A stretch of 64,000 bases of DNA from Singulisphaera sp. GP187. Lineage in GTDB: Bacteria > Planctomycetota > Planctomycetia > Isosphaerales > Isosphaeraceae. Under the pieces are notes generated by a model. The model made no database searches, was not told where the DNA came from, and worked only from the letters and a program-made list of their open reading frames with translations. Position numbers and translations under genes: made by a program. The DNA is taken from the NCBI RefSeq assembly GCF_900129635.1, contig NZ_FSRB01000002.1:400727-464726 (forward strand), read 5' to 3'. This document shows, in pieces, positions 10,501 to 17,787 of the stretch (positions within the stretch are counted from its first letter, which is position 1; every line of letters begins with the position of its first letter).

Positions 10501-11531
10501 AGCAGCTCGATCGAAGCCGGCGAGATCCCTCCCAGCTCGTACGCCTGGTTCAGCGCCTTGACCTGTCCCGCCGAGCTGGGCGCGTAGACCGCCCCGACCT
10601 TGCCGTCGCTCGACGAGCCGACCGAGCGGATCACCGCGTAGATCTTGTCGCCGTCGCGTTGGGCGTCGTCGAGCCGCTTGAGCGCCAGGATCCCCAGCCC
10701 TTCGCCCAAGGCCGTGCCGTCCCCCGCCGCGTCGAACGGCCGGGCGTCGCCGGTCGGCGACAGCGCGGGGGTCTTGCTGAAGCACATGTACATGAAAATG
10801 TCATTGAACGTGTCGAGACCGCCGGTCAGGACGATATCGGACCGGCGGGCGGCGAGTTCGAGCACGGCCAGGTGGACGGCGCCGAGGGAGCTGGCGCAGG
10901 CGGCGTCGACGACGCAGTTGGTGCCGCCGAGGTCGAGCCGGTTGGCGATCCGGCCGGCGGCGACGTTGCCGAGCAGGCCGGGGAACGAGTTCTCCTGCCA
11001 GGCGACGTAGGAGTCGGCGATCCCTTGGACGACCGTTTCGGCGGTGTCGTCGGCGACCCCTGCGGCCTTGAGCGCGCGGCGCCAGATCGGGTGTCCGAGC
11101 CGGGCGCCCAGGGGGATCACCAACTCGAGGGTGCCGGTGACGCCAAGGATCACGCTGACCCGGTTGCGGTCAAAGGTCCGGCCCGGTCCGTAGCCGGCGT
11201 CCTTGAGTGCTTCGCGGGCGACGAGCAGGCCGAGGAGCTGGGTGGTGTCGGTCGCCTCGATGTTATTGGGGGCGATGCCGAACTCGAGGGCGGGGAAGTC
11301 GACCGGGTCGAGGTAGCCGCCGCGCCTGGCGTAGGTCATGTCGGGGGCTTTGGGATCGCCGTCCCAGTAGTCTTCGGGCCGCCAGTGGGTGGGCGGGACC
11401 TCGGTGATCGCGTCGAGCCGGTCGCGGATGTTGGCCCAGTAGCGCGACAGGTCTTCGGCCTTGGGAAACAGGCAGCCCATTCCGATGATCGCCACCGGCA
11501 CCGGTTGGGTTGGATCGACCGACGAATTCAA
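4581..11531 (-). CDS. pfa2: PUFA-synthase subunit Pfa2/PfaA-like (KS-MAT-ACPx3-KR-DH)
   Basis: 2316-residue iterative synthase. Order seen: ketosynthase (residues 10-470, DAACASS with Cys 212), malonyl acyltransferase (about 585-900, entry motif FPGQGAQ and GHSYGE near 688), a Pro/Ala-rich linker (about 950-1200), three acyl carrier proteins (about 1215-1285, 1312-1380, 1408-1478, each with LGIDSIKRVEIL where the Ser carries phosphopantetheine), ketoreductase (from about 1730, TGGARGI; YAAAN as the Tyr motif), and a C-terminal hot-dog dehydratase (about 2030-2300) with HVIDGRPVLP matching HxxxGxxxxP. This is the PfaA layout of marine bacteria and Pfa2 of myxobacteria, with fewer ACPs than the five to nine common there. 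It lies between pfa1 and pfa3 on the same strand. A phosphopantetheinyl transferase is not seen in the window and must be supplied elsewhere. Confidence 0.93.
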   Translation of the reverse strand: MNSSVDPTQPVPVAIIGMGCLFPKAEDLSRYWANIRDRLDAITEVPPTHWRPEDYWDGDPKAPDMTYARRGGYLDPVDFPALEFGIAPNNIEATDTTQLLGLLVAREALKDAGYGPGRTFDRNRVSVILGVTGTLELVIPLGARLGHPIWRRALKAAGVADDTAETVVQGIADSYVAWQENSFPGLLGNVAAGRIANRLDLGGTNCVVDAACASSLGAVHLAVLELAARRSDIVLTGGLDTFNDIFMYMCFSKTPALSPTGDARPFDAAGDGTALGEGLGILALKRLDDAQRDGDKIYAVIRSVGSSSDGKVGAVYAPSSAGQVKALNQAYELGGISPASIELLEAHGTGTKVGDAVEMAALNEVYRKADAEQTWCALGSVKSQIGHTKAAAGAAGLIKAALALHHKVLPPTAKVTQPIAGAEPGTSPFYINTEARPWMPRADHPRRAAVSAFGFGGSNFHCVLEEVEAEKAVVDWDGDVQILAVSAARQDALLDALKAWPRDLAWPVLRVEAGRARARFQSDDPYRLAIVVERGKADLGSLLDQARSLVERGPAGTPHSGNGNGNGNGTAHARPPEGIYYATGPAAGGLAMLFPGQGAQHAGMLRGLACRFPQVHDALAEANSVPLDDGRRLVDLVFPHPAFSEAQAEVQETALRATEVAQPALGAMSLGVLRLLEHFGVRPDAVAGHSYGELTALCAAGRFDAKALDALSRRRGRLMADDGGAGGAGTGAMLAVAAPLDRIEAVVREAKLDVVIANKNAPRQAVLSGPADEIARASRLFEDLKITARPLAVSAAFHSRFVAEAREPFLETLRAVPFTAPRIPVYANTTASPYPDDPDAARSLLAGQLAEPVEFVAEVEAMHRAGLRTFLEVGPDGKLTGLVRSILEGREHAALAVDASRGKRGHVYDLALTLAQVAALGHPVVLSRWDDGVDLSPQAARKPSLTVKVCGANATPTPPTLPSPSLATKPRPASTRPATPSIPAASGLLPAPTPPARIVQSTPASVPAPSTNGGATAHHGRNGTHLDHPMNPTNGTHSPAPTSAPQQQPHPQPTPSLRSNDPAMLGQALRNAQDNLVALQKLGEQTSSLHRQFLDGQDKAQRTFQTLLEQQQRLTYASLGLVDLTPTPPAYQPRTELPRARDTQGIEPAAPRFHAQPQPQHQPQPVPQAKPVIASPRPAPTVHAAPAPVPARAPVPAPAPTPAPVAVPAKADRIQEVLLAVVSEKTGYPAEMLEPDMLLDADLGIDSIKRVEILAALQEQLPEAPVVKPEHLGTLRTLGQIVDFLGQGGATTAAPAVAAAVANSPSAEIVRGVLLAVVSEKTGYPAEMLEPDMLLDADLGIDSIKRVEILAALQEQLPEAPIVKPEHLGTLRTLGQIVDFLAVPVVTSVTGSPVVDAAPATAQVQAVLLAVVSEKTGYPAEMLEPDMLLDADLGIDSIKRVEILAALQEQLPEAPIVKPEHLGTLRTLGQIVDFLAPPATSAPTPVANKASKSAETSTPAPAKAESSRATGRPAIQRLVVTRVPLESREENVAIRVGGEVWIAGDDRGLASALAARLMGMGYHPRLIDRAEIETVTPPAQLDGLLLLGATADEDGSSIKEAFRLLRTCAGSLRRAGQHSGALLATVTRLDGSFGLGGLPAASGSAPTSGGLAGLAKTAGHEWPEVACKAIDLDPAVAGPDEAAALLLVEIFQRGPGEVGLGPDGTRTTLELVARDLTGTDRDSSTGLKPGDVVIITGGARGITAEAAVALAEALQPTIVLLGRSPEPVSEPDWLASLADEAEIKRALVARANGHATPQLIGSQFRDLSANREILANLERIEAAGSRVVYRSADVRDAHALHARLDEIRNEFGPIRALIHGAGVLADRRIEDQSDEQFATVFDTKVAGLRALLEATAGDDLRVLALFSSSTARFGRTGQVAYAAANEILNKWAQREARDRPSCRVVAVNWGPWDGGMVTPSLRPLFESEGIPLIPPRDGARYLVEEIQSTTDRPVEVVVLGPGKPHEAGPSHNGTSHANGDGNGRQAAANPGHAPIFERTLDLTTTPILGAHVIDGRPVLPMALILEWLAQGALQRNPGLVFAGIDDLRLFKGIVLRDDRPETIRVFAGKGVRDGSSYKVPVEVRGTLGDGREFSHAKGVVILADRHTPAQPSIEERNLPPLAAGVAELYRDVLFHGPDLQGLERIEGCDESGIVASAATAPLPQAWLDRPLRQAWVTDPLALDCAFQMLIVWSVERSGVGSLPTFVGNYRQFRRAFPTDGVRILTRITEAGTHRARADIEFLDGDGQVVARMGDYECVIDSSLNQAFRRNQMTPIG
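7109..7883 (-). repeat. Three near-identical ACP-coding repeats within pfa2
   Basis: Segments of about 205 bp at roughly 7675-7883, 7388-7595 and 7109-7314 encode the three ACPs and are almost identical at the DNA level, while the short linkers between them differ. Such homogeneity points to recent duplication or gene conversion. Confidence 0.9.
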
Positions 11532-11948
11532 GTGACTTCCCCTTTTCGCGCCGACGCTGTTGGCTAGCTAGGTGGTCCGTGGCGAGTTCTCACCGCGTTG
11601 AGCGGCTCCGATCCCTTTGTCCCTTTGACGGGTGCGGGGTGATGGACGGCGAAGGGCCTTGGGGCCTCTCGTTTACGTGTGGATGGGAATGATTAATTGC
11701 TCATCCTTCGTCCCTCACACCTCTGCATTTGAAAACGTTCGATCGGGTCCGCCATTGCCCCACTGGCACGGCTCGGCCTTGCCTTCCAGTTCCAGTCGAT
11801 CTGATTCACGATTCGAGGCGATTTCTCTCGGCGGGGAGAACTTGATCAGAACCGGTTTCCCCCCGGCCGCGACGCGGGGCGTCGGGCGAGGGCATCCCCA
11901 CGCACGCAGCAAAAACAAACGGGGCATGGGCATGGGGATGAGGATGCG
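11532..11948. other. Intergenic gap between pfa2 and pfa1
   Basis: About 417 bp without a convincing gene on either strand. It is long for an operon spacer, so pfa2 may have its own promoter. No clear hairpin or conserved motif was recognised. Confidence 0.5.
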
Positions 11949-13598
11949 TTAGGCCCTTTCTCGTGCAACGGGGATATTCAGGCGTTCTTCGAGCTCCGGG
12001 AGTTCGAGGGGGACGAGGCGGGGCGTGCCGGCCGGGATCGCGATTCCCTGGCCCCCCAGGCCGCGGGCCCGGGTCAGGACGGCCGCGCCGTAGAGGATGT
12101 TCAGGGCGACCGTCACCACCCGGCGATTTTCGGCCCGCTCCAGGAACGAGCCGCGGACCCAGTCGTTGAACGCGGCCATCGCGGGGCCGCACCAAATCTG
12201 GTAATCGACGGCGCGCGTCGGCTCGCCCGCGTTGGCCCAGTGCGACGATTGGCCGAGATACCAGCGGAAGATCAGGGCCATCTTGTGCTTGGGATCGCGT
12301 GTGCCGCGTTCGATCTGGGCCGGGTCGCGGGTCTGGAAGTAGGCGCGCGTCTGATCCCAGATCGTGTCCAACGGCGCCCGGAAGAAGTTCTTCTCGAGCA
12401 TCGCGCGGTCGGCGGCCGGAATCTGCTCGATCGCGTCGTAGCCGCGGTAGAACTCAAAGAGCTTGCCGGCCCGCATGGCGAACATCGTGCCACGCTTCAG
12501 CACCTGCACCTTGACCCCCATCTCGAACATGTCGGCGGCCGGGGCCATCGCGATGTCCGCCTGCCGCGCCTCGGCGAGCATCTTGCGGACCGGGTCGGAC
12601 GTCCCCGCTTCGACGCAGGCCTGGTTGACCGACCCGGTGACGAGGTAGGCCGCCCCCATCGCCAGCGCCCCCGCGGCCGACCAGGGGGACGAGATCCCCC
12701 CCGCCGCGCCGATCCGGAGCGGTCGGTCGTAGTTGTGCTCCGCCTGCATCCGGTCGCGGAGGGCGAGCATCGTCGGCAAGAGCACGATGGCCGGCTGGTT
12801 GTCGGTATGCCCGCCCGAGTCGGCCTCGGCCGTCACGTCGTCGGCCATCGGGATCCGCGCCGCCCAGGTTGCCTGCTCGCTGGTGATTTCGCCCGAGGCG
12901 ACCAGTTCCCGGAGGAACTTCGCCGGGGGCGGAGCCAGGAACTTTGAGGCGACCTCGACCCGCGACACCTTGGCGATGATCCGGTTGGGCGCGACCACCT
13001 GCCCGGCCCCATCGAGCCGGAGGCCGTGGACCCGGTAGCGAACTACGGGCAAGGTCAGGTCCAGGTAGGCCGACGCCTCGACCAGCTTGACCCCGCGCCT
13101 CAGGTAGAGCGCGACCACCGCCGCTTCGAGCTCGGGCTCGTTGGGGCTATGGATCAGGTTGAACCCGTACGGGATCGAGGGGCCGAGGGTCCGCTCGAGC
13201 CGGTCGATGGCCGCCTCGACGGCCGCCAGCGGCAAGCCCGCTGCGCCGAAGATGCCGAGCATCCCCGCTCGCCCCATCGCCTCGACGATCTCGGCCGACG
13301 CGATGCCGTTGGCCATCGCCCCCGCCACGTAAGGAAAGCGGAGCCGATGCGCTTCGCGGAACGAGACGTCGCCGAGGTCCTCGGGCCGGCAGGACGGCAG
13401 GACGCCGGCCACCCGATCGCCGCCGAGAGGACCGTCCCAGGCCGCCAGGTCCCACTCCAAAAGCGCGTGGCTACCCTCCCGTTCCACAATCAGGAACGGG
13501 TCGCCGACCCGGCAGAGAGCTTGATCCAGTGTCTCTTCGTAGGTCGCGGGAATCACCACGGGCCGTTCTACCCCTCTGGAAAGAAAAGAGCCGATCAT
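11949..13598 (-). CDS. pfa1: PfaD/Pfa1-type trans enoyl reductase of PUFA synthase
   Basis: 549 residues, the usual length of PfaD proteins. It is an FMN-dependent TIM-barrel enoyl reductase of the nitronate monooxygenase superfamily that reduces enoyl intermediates on the ACPs of Pfa2. Visible signatures are SGGHTDNQPA (about 261-270), a catalytic/substrate segment typical of PfaD, and a phosphate-binding Gly-rich stretch GAAGGISSPWSA (about 298-309) followed by LVTGSVNQA. It is the first gene of the minus-strand series pfa1-pfa2-pfa3, the gene order of myxobacterial PUFA clusters rather than the pfaA-B-C-D order of gamma-proteobacteria. No other start is preferable to the ATG at 13598. Confidence 0.92.
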   Translation of the reverse strand: MIGSFLSRGVERPVVIPATYEETLDQALCRVGDPFLIVEREGSHALLEWDLAAWDGPLGGDRVAGVLPSCRPEDLGDVSFREAHRLRFPYVAGAMANGIASAEIVEAMGRAGMLGIFGAAGLPLAAVEAAIDRLERTLGPSIPYGFNLIHSPNEPELEAAVVALYLRRGVKLVEASAYLDLTLPVVRYRVHGLRLDGAGQVVAPNRIIAKVSRVEVASKFLAPPPAKFLRELVASGEITSEQATWAARIPMADDVTAEADSGGHTDNQPAIVLLPTMLALRDRMQAEHNYDRPLRIGAAGGISSPWSAAGALAMGAAYLVTGSVNQACVEAGTSDPVRKMLAEARQADIAMAPAADMFEMGVKVQVLKRGTMFAMRAGKLFEFYRGYDAIEQIPAADRAMLEKNFFRAPLDTIWDQTRAYFQTRDPAQIERGTRDPKHKMALIFRWYLGQSSHWANAGEPTRAVDYQIWCGPAMAAFNDWVRGSFLERAENRRVVTVALNILYGAAVLTRARGLGGQGIAIPAGTPRLVPLELPELEERLNIPVARERA

Positions 13599-14114
13599 AC
13601 AACGTCCGCGCCTCAGCGCCGACCGTTTTTCCCCAAAGACCCAGCTTGGGGAATGTTGGGTTCAAATCCGCGAAGCCATTTTTCGGGTGGGATCGCCTCG
13701 GGAGCCCGACCAGACAGGGCGAACCTCTGAACGGTGAAAGCCCCGGGACTCGCGAACCTACCCAATGGACGAAAACCCAGCAGTCACTCGCCTAGTCACT
13801 CAATAAATCACCTTTGTGTGCTTTCGTTGACTTATCAGGTGAGCGCGGCGGAGTGGGGTCGGTTGATAAACCGTACTCTTTTACATCAAGTCATCGGGCG
13901 AGGGAACACCCCTGATCCGATGTCGAGTCCCTTTTGGGGTTGCGCCGAGGGAATGGGTTGGTGGGGTTTGGGCCTTGGGATCGGGCCTCGATTCCGGGCG
14001 AACAATCGGATAGAATCAAGAAATGACATGGGTTTGGGCGACATGCGGATCCTGGGCCCGGAGCGTCGCCAAAATCGGAGCCATGATCTCGAACCAGAGT
14101 GAGAGGGAGGGACC
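13599..14114. other. Divergent intergenic region pfa1 / secreted protein
   Basis: 516 bp between two divergent genes. It should hold both promoters, but no sigma-70-like boxes or operator palindromes stand out. No gene was recognised in it. Confidence 0.5.
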
Positions 14115-14921
14115 ATGAAGATCCGCGTGGGGACCTGGACTCGAATCGGCCTGGTGCTGCTGGGGGCGGTGGCCGTTCCGAGTCTGGCCGCTTGGGGGCA
14201 AGCCTTTCCTGGCCCGTTCAACAACCTGACGGCGGGCGGGCTCGTCCCCTTGCCTCCTCCCCCGCCCCCGGGCGCTTGGGGCGAGGTGATCTTCGCCAAC
14301 GAGCGCTGGATCGTGGTCCAGAACAGCCAGGGGCAGCAGTTCCCGATCGCGGCCGACTCGATCAACCAGTTCCTGGTCCGCTGGCCAACGACCCTGAGGG
14401 ACTTGACCGGCCGGTCCTTGATTGAGGCCACGGGGGACGACCTGGGTTCGATGTCGCTCAGCACGACCCATATCGACGTCTACGAGGGGAACGACCAGAC
14501 CCTGGTTCAGCCCACTTATAAGAGCTTGCTGCCGTTCAATCGGGTGGTCACCACGATCGACCCGACGTTCAGCCGGATGATGAACGGTTTTGACATCGCC
14601 AGTCAGAATACGCTCTATGGCTGGGCCTATCCGATCAATCCCGGCGAGAACGGGATCCCGGGGCAGTTCTATGCGGTGGGCAACCTGCTGGGAATCAACC
14701 CGATCCGGATCGGCGTGCCCGGCGATAACGTCGTCAGGATCTTCCCTGATGACGCAGGGAATATGAGCCTCAGCCAGGTGACGCGCGGTACCCCCACGTT
14801 TGCCCAGTCCGGGGATTCCGTCTTCCTCACCTCGGTCGACCGGAATGCGAAGACGCTCGTGCTGTCGCAACTGGTGCTCTACAAGAAGATTCCGTTCAAA
14901 GAGTTTTCTCCGACCCCCTGA
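14115..14921 (+). CDS. Secreted protein of unknown function
   Basis: 268 residues. The N terminus is a clear Sec signal peptide: basic MKIR start, hydrophobic core GLVLLGAVAVPSLAA, probable cleavage near AWGQA. A poly-proline stretch follows at about residues 46-52, then a soluble part rich in Asn, Ser and Thr with no Cys and no catalytic motif that I recognise. I know no family for it; proteins of this look are common in planctomycete secretomes. It stands alone, divergent from pfa1 and 136 bp upstream of a secreted glycosidase-like gene. The ATG at 14115 follows a purine-rich GAGAGGGAGGGACC, a good ribosome-binding site. Confidence 0.8.
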   Translation: MKIRVGTWTRIGLVLLGAVAVPSLAAWGQAFPGPFNNLTAGGLVPLPPPPPPGAWGEVIFANERWIVVQNSQGQQFPIAADSINQFLVRWPTTLRDLTGRSLIEATGDDLGSMSLSTTHIDVYEGNDQTLVQPTYKSLLPFNRVVTTIDPTFSRMMNGFDIASQNTLYGWAYPINPGENGIPGQFYAVGNLLGINPIRIGVPGDNVVRIFPDDAGNMSLSQVTRGTPTFAQSGDSVFLTSVDRNAKTLVLSQLVLYKKIPFKEFSPTP

Positions 14922-15057
14922 ATGATTGGATTCGTCTCACGCAAGTCGGTTGATTTGATTTGAGCGGCGGCCCTGGTCGGATTGGGGAGGTGGATCGGTC
15001 CTCCCCGCCGGGGAGCCGCTTCTTTCTTTTTCGCAGGCACACCGGGACTTGTCATCC

Positions 15058-15987
15058 ATGCGCATTCCGATTTTCGTCCGGGCGGCTTCGTTCGCCCTCG
15101 CGTTTACGCTCAGCCCTGTCTTGGCCAGGGCCGAGGAGTTTCCCAAGTCGCTCGTCGAGTGGACGCCGATCGCGGCCAACCCGGTCTTTCAAGGGGCGGG
15201 GAATGATGCCTGGGACCAGAAGATCCGCGAGCGGGGGGATATCCTGGTCGACGGGAACACGTTCCACCTTTGGTACACCGGCTATAACGACGACCGGTCG
15301 CCGACCAAGTTCCTGGGGCACGCCACCTCGCCCGACGGCATCAAGTGGACCCGAGACGCCGCCAACCCCCAGTTCTCGAAGTCATGGGTCGAGGACGTCT
15401 GCGTCGTCCGCCACGATGGCCGCTACTTCCTCTTCGCCGAGGGGAAAGACGACATCGCCCACCAGATGACCTCGCCCGACGGCACCCACTGGACTGACGA
15501 GGGAGCGCTCGACATCCGCAAGGTCGACGGCACCCCGATCCCACCTGGCGCCTTTGGCACGCCGACCGTCTGGATCGAGAACGGGACCTGGTACCTCTTC
15601 TACGAGCGCGGTGACCGCGGCGTCTGGCTGGCCACCTCAACCGATCGCCTTGTCTGGACGAACGTCAAGGACAGCCCGGTCCTTGCCTGCGGCCCCTGGC
15701 CGTACGACCGCGAAGCGGTGGCGATCAACCAGGTCATCAAGCGCGACGGCGTCTACTACGCGTTCTACCATGCCAACGCCCACCGCCCCTGGAAGAAAGA
15801 CTGGACCACCAACATCGCCCGCTCGCGCGACCTGGTCCACTGGGAAAAGTACTCAGGTAACCCGATCATCCAGAACAACTGCTCCAGCTCCATCCTCGTC
15901 ACCGGCCCCGGCGGCGATCGACTCTATACGATGCACCCGGACGTGCGCGTGTTCGAGAACCCGAAACCGGCGGCGGCAAAGCCTTAA
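15058..15987 (+). CDS. Secreted five-bladed beta-propeller glycosidase-like protein
   Basis: About 309 residues from the ATG at 15058; a TTG three codons earlier is a weaker alternative. A signal peptide (FALAFTLSPVLARAEE) is followed by repeated propeller blades with the Asp-rich turns usual for GH43/GH32/GH130-type folds: FHLWYTGYNDDRS, GHATSPDGIKWT, YFLFAEGKDD, TSPDGTHWT, WYLFYERGDRG, RDLVHWEKYSGNPI. The assignment to the clan is from fold-like repeats. The substrate and even enzymatic activity are uncertain, because catalytic acids cannot be fixed by eye. It would act in the periplasm or outside the cell. It is one of three propeller glycosidase-like proteins in the window. Confidence 0.75.
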   Translation: MRIPIFVRAASFALAFTLSPVLARAEEFPKSLVEWTPIAANPVFQGAGNDAWDQKIRERGDILVDGNTFHLWYTGYNDDRSPTKFLGHATSPDGIKWTRDAANPQFSKSWVEDVCVVRHDGRYFLFAEGKDDIAHQMTSPDGTHWTDEGALDIRKVDGTPIPPGAFGTPTVWIENGTWYLFYERGDRGVWLATSTDRLVWTNVKDSPVLACGPWPYDREAVAINQVIKRDGVYYAFYHANAHRPWKKDWTTNIARSRDLVHWEKYSGNPIIQNNCSSSILVTGPGGDRLYTMHPDVRVFENPKPAAAKP

Positions 15988-16048
15988 CAGAGAACGCCGC
16001 TCCCTTCGGTCCTGAGACTTTTTTTGGGGATCTCGTGGTGCGCTGGGG

Positions 16049-16795
16049 GCGCAGATCGGCCGGGATATCCTCTCGCGTCCGAAGGAGCAAGGCTGGGGGG
16101 CCAAGGTCGTCGACCGGCTCGCCGCCGCCCTGCGGCGGGAGTTCCCAGGGATCGAAGGGGTTTTCCCGCGGAGCCTCAATGACATGTGGGGCTTTACCAA
16201 GGCCTGGCCCGATGAGGCAATTGTGCAAGAGGCGCTTGCACAAATCCCGTGGGGCCATAACGTCAGGCTTCTCGACTTGGTCAAAGACCGTGAGGCTCGC
16301 GAGTGGTACGCCCGGGCGGTCATCGAAAATGGCTGGAGCCGCAACGTCCTTGTCCACTGGACCTACAGCGGTTTACCGTCAAGTGGCGTACGCTCTCTCC
16401 GGTTTCAGCCCCAACGGGGCGGGCCAAGGAAGCCCGGGGCAACGCCCCGGGAAATCAACATGTTCGCATTCAAAATCCCTGTAAGGGCGGCCTAGTCCGA
16501 GCGGCGGTTTTGTGGCGTATGTCATGCTGGTGTAACCCTTTAGGTCGCCCTTTCGGGGCTGTAGCTCCTGGTGGCCGAGTCCCCAGGGCGTTGCCCTGGG
16601 CTTCCTTGGACCGCCCCGTTGGGGCTGAATTTTGGCAAACAAATCGCAAACATGTTCACGATTGATATTTAGTAATCAATGATTCGTGCGCCATCCGACG
16701 GTAAACCGCTGTAGAGCGGTCTCCACAAGCGTCAGGGGCAGGCCACCACGAACTTTGAGCGCTCGCTGCCGGCTCCGCAGTCCGACCTCGCCCGG
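16049..16795 (+). pseudogene. DUF1016 (YhcG/PDDEXK-type) gene remnant split by a MITE
   Basis: Two halves of the DUF1016 N-terminal domain are recognisable in the same frame. The first, about 16049-16365, reads GAQIGRDILSR, QGWGAKVVDRLA, KAWPDEAIVQEAL, IPWGHNVRLL, GWSRNVLVH. The second, 16721-16795, reads LHKRQGQATTNFERSLPAPQSDLAR. In intact family members these halves are contiguous. Here 346 bp with terminal inverted repeats lie between them. The start, the first roughly 60 residues and the whole C-terminal nuclease part are missing, so this is a dead remnant. DUF1016 proteins often sit in defence or mobile regions. Confidence 0.85.
16366..16711. mobile_element. MITE-like element with TA flanks inside DUF1016
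   Basis: Outer terminal inverted repeats CAGCGGTTTACCGTC (16366-16380) and GACGGTAAACCGCTG (16697-16711) are perfect and continue imperfectly with GTGGCGyACG. The element is flanked by TA on both sides. An inner pair of 48-bp arms (16404-16451 and 16582-16629) is nearly perfect (TTCAGCCCCAACGGGGCGG...). There is no transposase. TA duplication is typical of Tc1/mariner-IS630 type insertion. Confidence 0.8.
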
Positions 16796-16857
16796 GGGAC
16801 CTCTTTTATCATCACGGAACTATGGTCATGCGATTGCCCCGTATGATGCGGTGACTG

Positions 16858-17208
16858 ATGGTCATGGCGGCGATCGTGACAGCCGCGTTCGCGGGGCCGA
16901 GGGGCCTGGCGTGGTCGGGTGACGAGACTCAAAAGCCCACCGTCTTGTCCCTACTTCTCCAAGCCGTCGTCGCCGCCGATGACGCGCTGGCGAAAGAATT
17001 TCTCTTCGGTGCGGTCGCCGCTACCTTGGCCCGAGCGGGATACGCGGACGATGCCCTCCGGCTCGCCGCCGGTGACCCTGGGAGCGAGGCGTTGGCCTGG
17101 GTGAATGGCCGGAGTACACCGGCGACCCGACCCTGGGGGCTATTGGGGGTTGCCGAGGGTTTGCTCCCTCGGGTCGTTGGCCCGAACCTGCAACTCGCCA
17201 GTCCGTAA
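16858..17208 (+). CDS. Possible short helical-repeat protein, function unknown
   Basis: 116 residues. A weak signal-like N terminus (MAAIVTAAFAGP) is followed by alternating hydrophobic helices such as FLFGAVAATLARAGYADDALRLAAGDP and LLGVAEGLLP, reminiscent of the short TPR-like repeat proteins frequent in planctomycetes. It directly follows the DUF1016 remnant, so it may itself be a 3'-truncated piece of a longer repeat protein. No ribosome-binding site is obvious. A second ATG at 16864 is possible. The coding call rests only on the repeat-like composition. Confidence 0.4.
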   Translation: MVMAAIVTAAFAGPRGLAWSGDETQKPTVLSLLLQAVVAADDALAKEFLFGAVAATLARAGYADDALRLAAGDPGSEALAWVNGRSTPATRPWGLLGVAEGLLPRVVGPNLQLASP

Positions 17209-17787
17209 GTCTTGCGCCGGGTGTTTGGTGGGAGTGGCGATGATTCTGCGAGGGGCCACAGTCCTCCGGCAGGGGGCGATTCCACGCCGCTTTGGAGGCT
17301 CTGTCATCGTGCTTCGTACTGGCTTCCCGCCGATACTGCCGTCAGGCCCATTGCGGTCATGGCGGTGATAGCGATAGCGATGGTTGAAAGGGGGATTTAG
17401 GAGTATAGGTTTTACTTTTACTGTTCATGCGAACAAGATGCAGGCAGGTTTGTGGAACTTAATGACGTCGCACCATCCGTGGGGGCATTCATAATTGAAT
17501 TCTAAATTTTAGGCCGATCGATCACGTTTAATATTGACGAGCCTAACGGACTCGCGTTATTGAGTGCGAGGCGCGAACTGATTCTCTTCAACAAATTTAC
17601 TTCCGGTCGATCGCGAGGATTGCCTTTGTCTTCCTTTGCGTGCCTTCGGTGCCTCTGATCGGTGCCTCTGAAGTGATTGCGTTCCTCACCCGCGAGGGGA
17701 AGTCATGGCAAGGGGCTTGAGGAATTGCCGACGGCTGGGGCAACCTGCTTGCGGTCATGATGGCCTTCGAAAAGGGGGAAGTGGACC
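17209..17787. other. Intergenic region, AT-richer than surroundings
   Basis: About 580 bp with no gene recognised. The part from 17400 to 17600 is distinctly AT-richer than the rest of the window and probably carries the promoter of the DUF1559 gene at 17788. Confidence 0.5.

Noticed and set aside
8766-11567. 933-codon plus-strand frame opposite the KS-MAT part of pfa2
   Set aside because: No motifs, highly charged composition, and fully antisense to a well-supported gene.
13655-13675. GGTTCAAATCC-like string suggesting a tRNA T-arm
   Set aside because: No acceptor or anticodon arms can be folded around it.
17212-17400. Small plus-strand frame (62 codons)
   Set aside because: No homology pattern, no start signal, likely chance.
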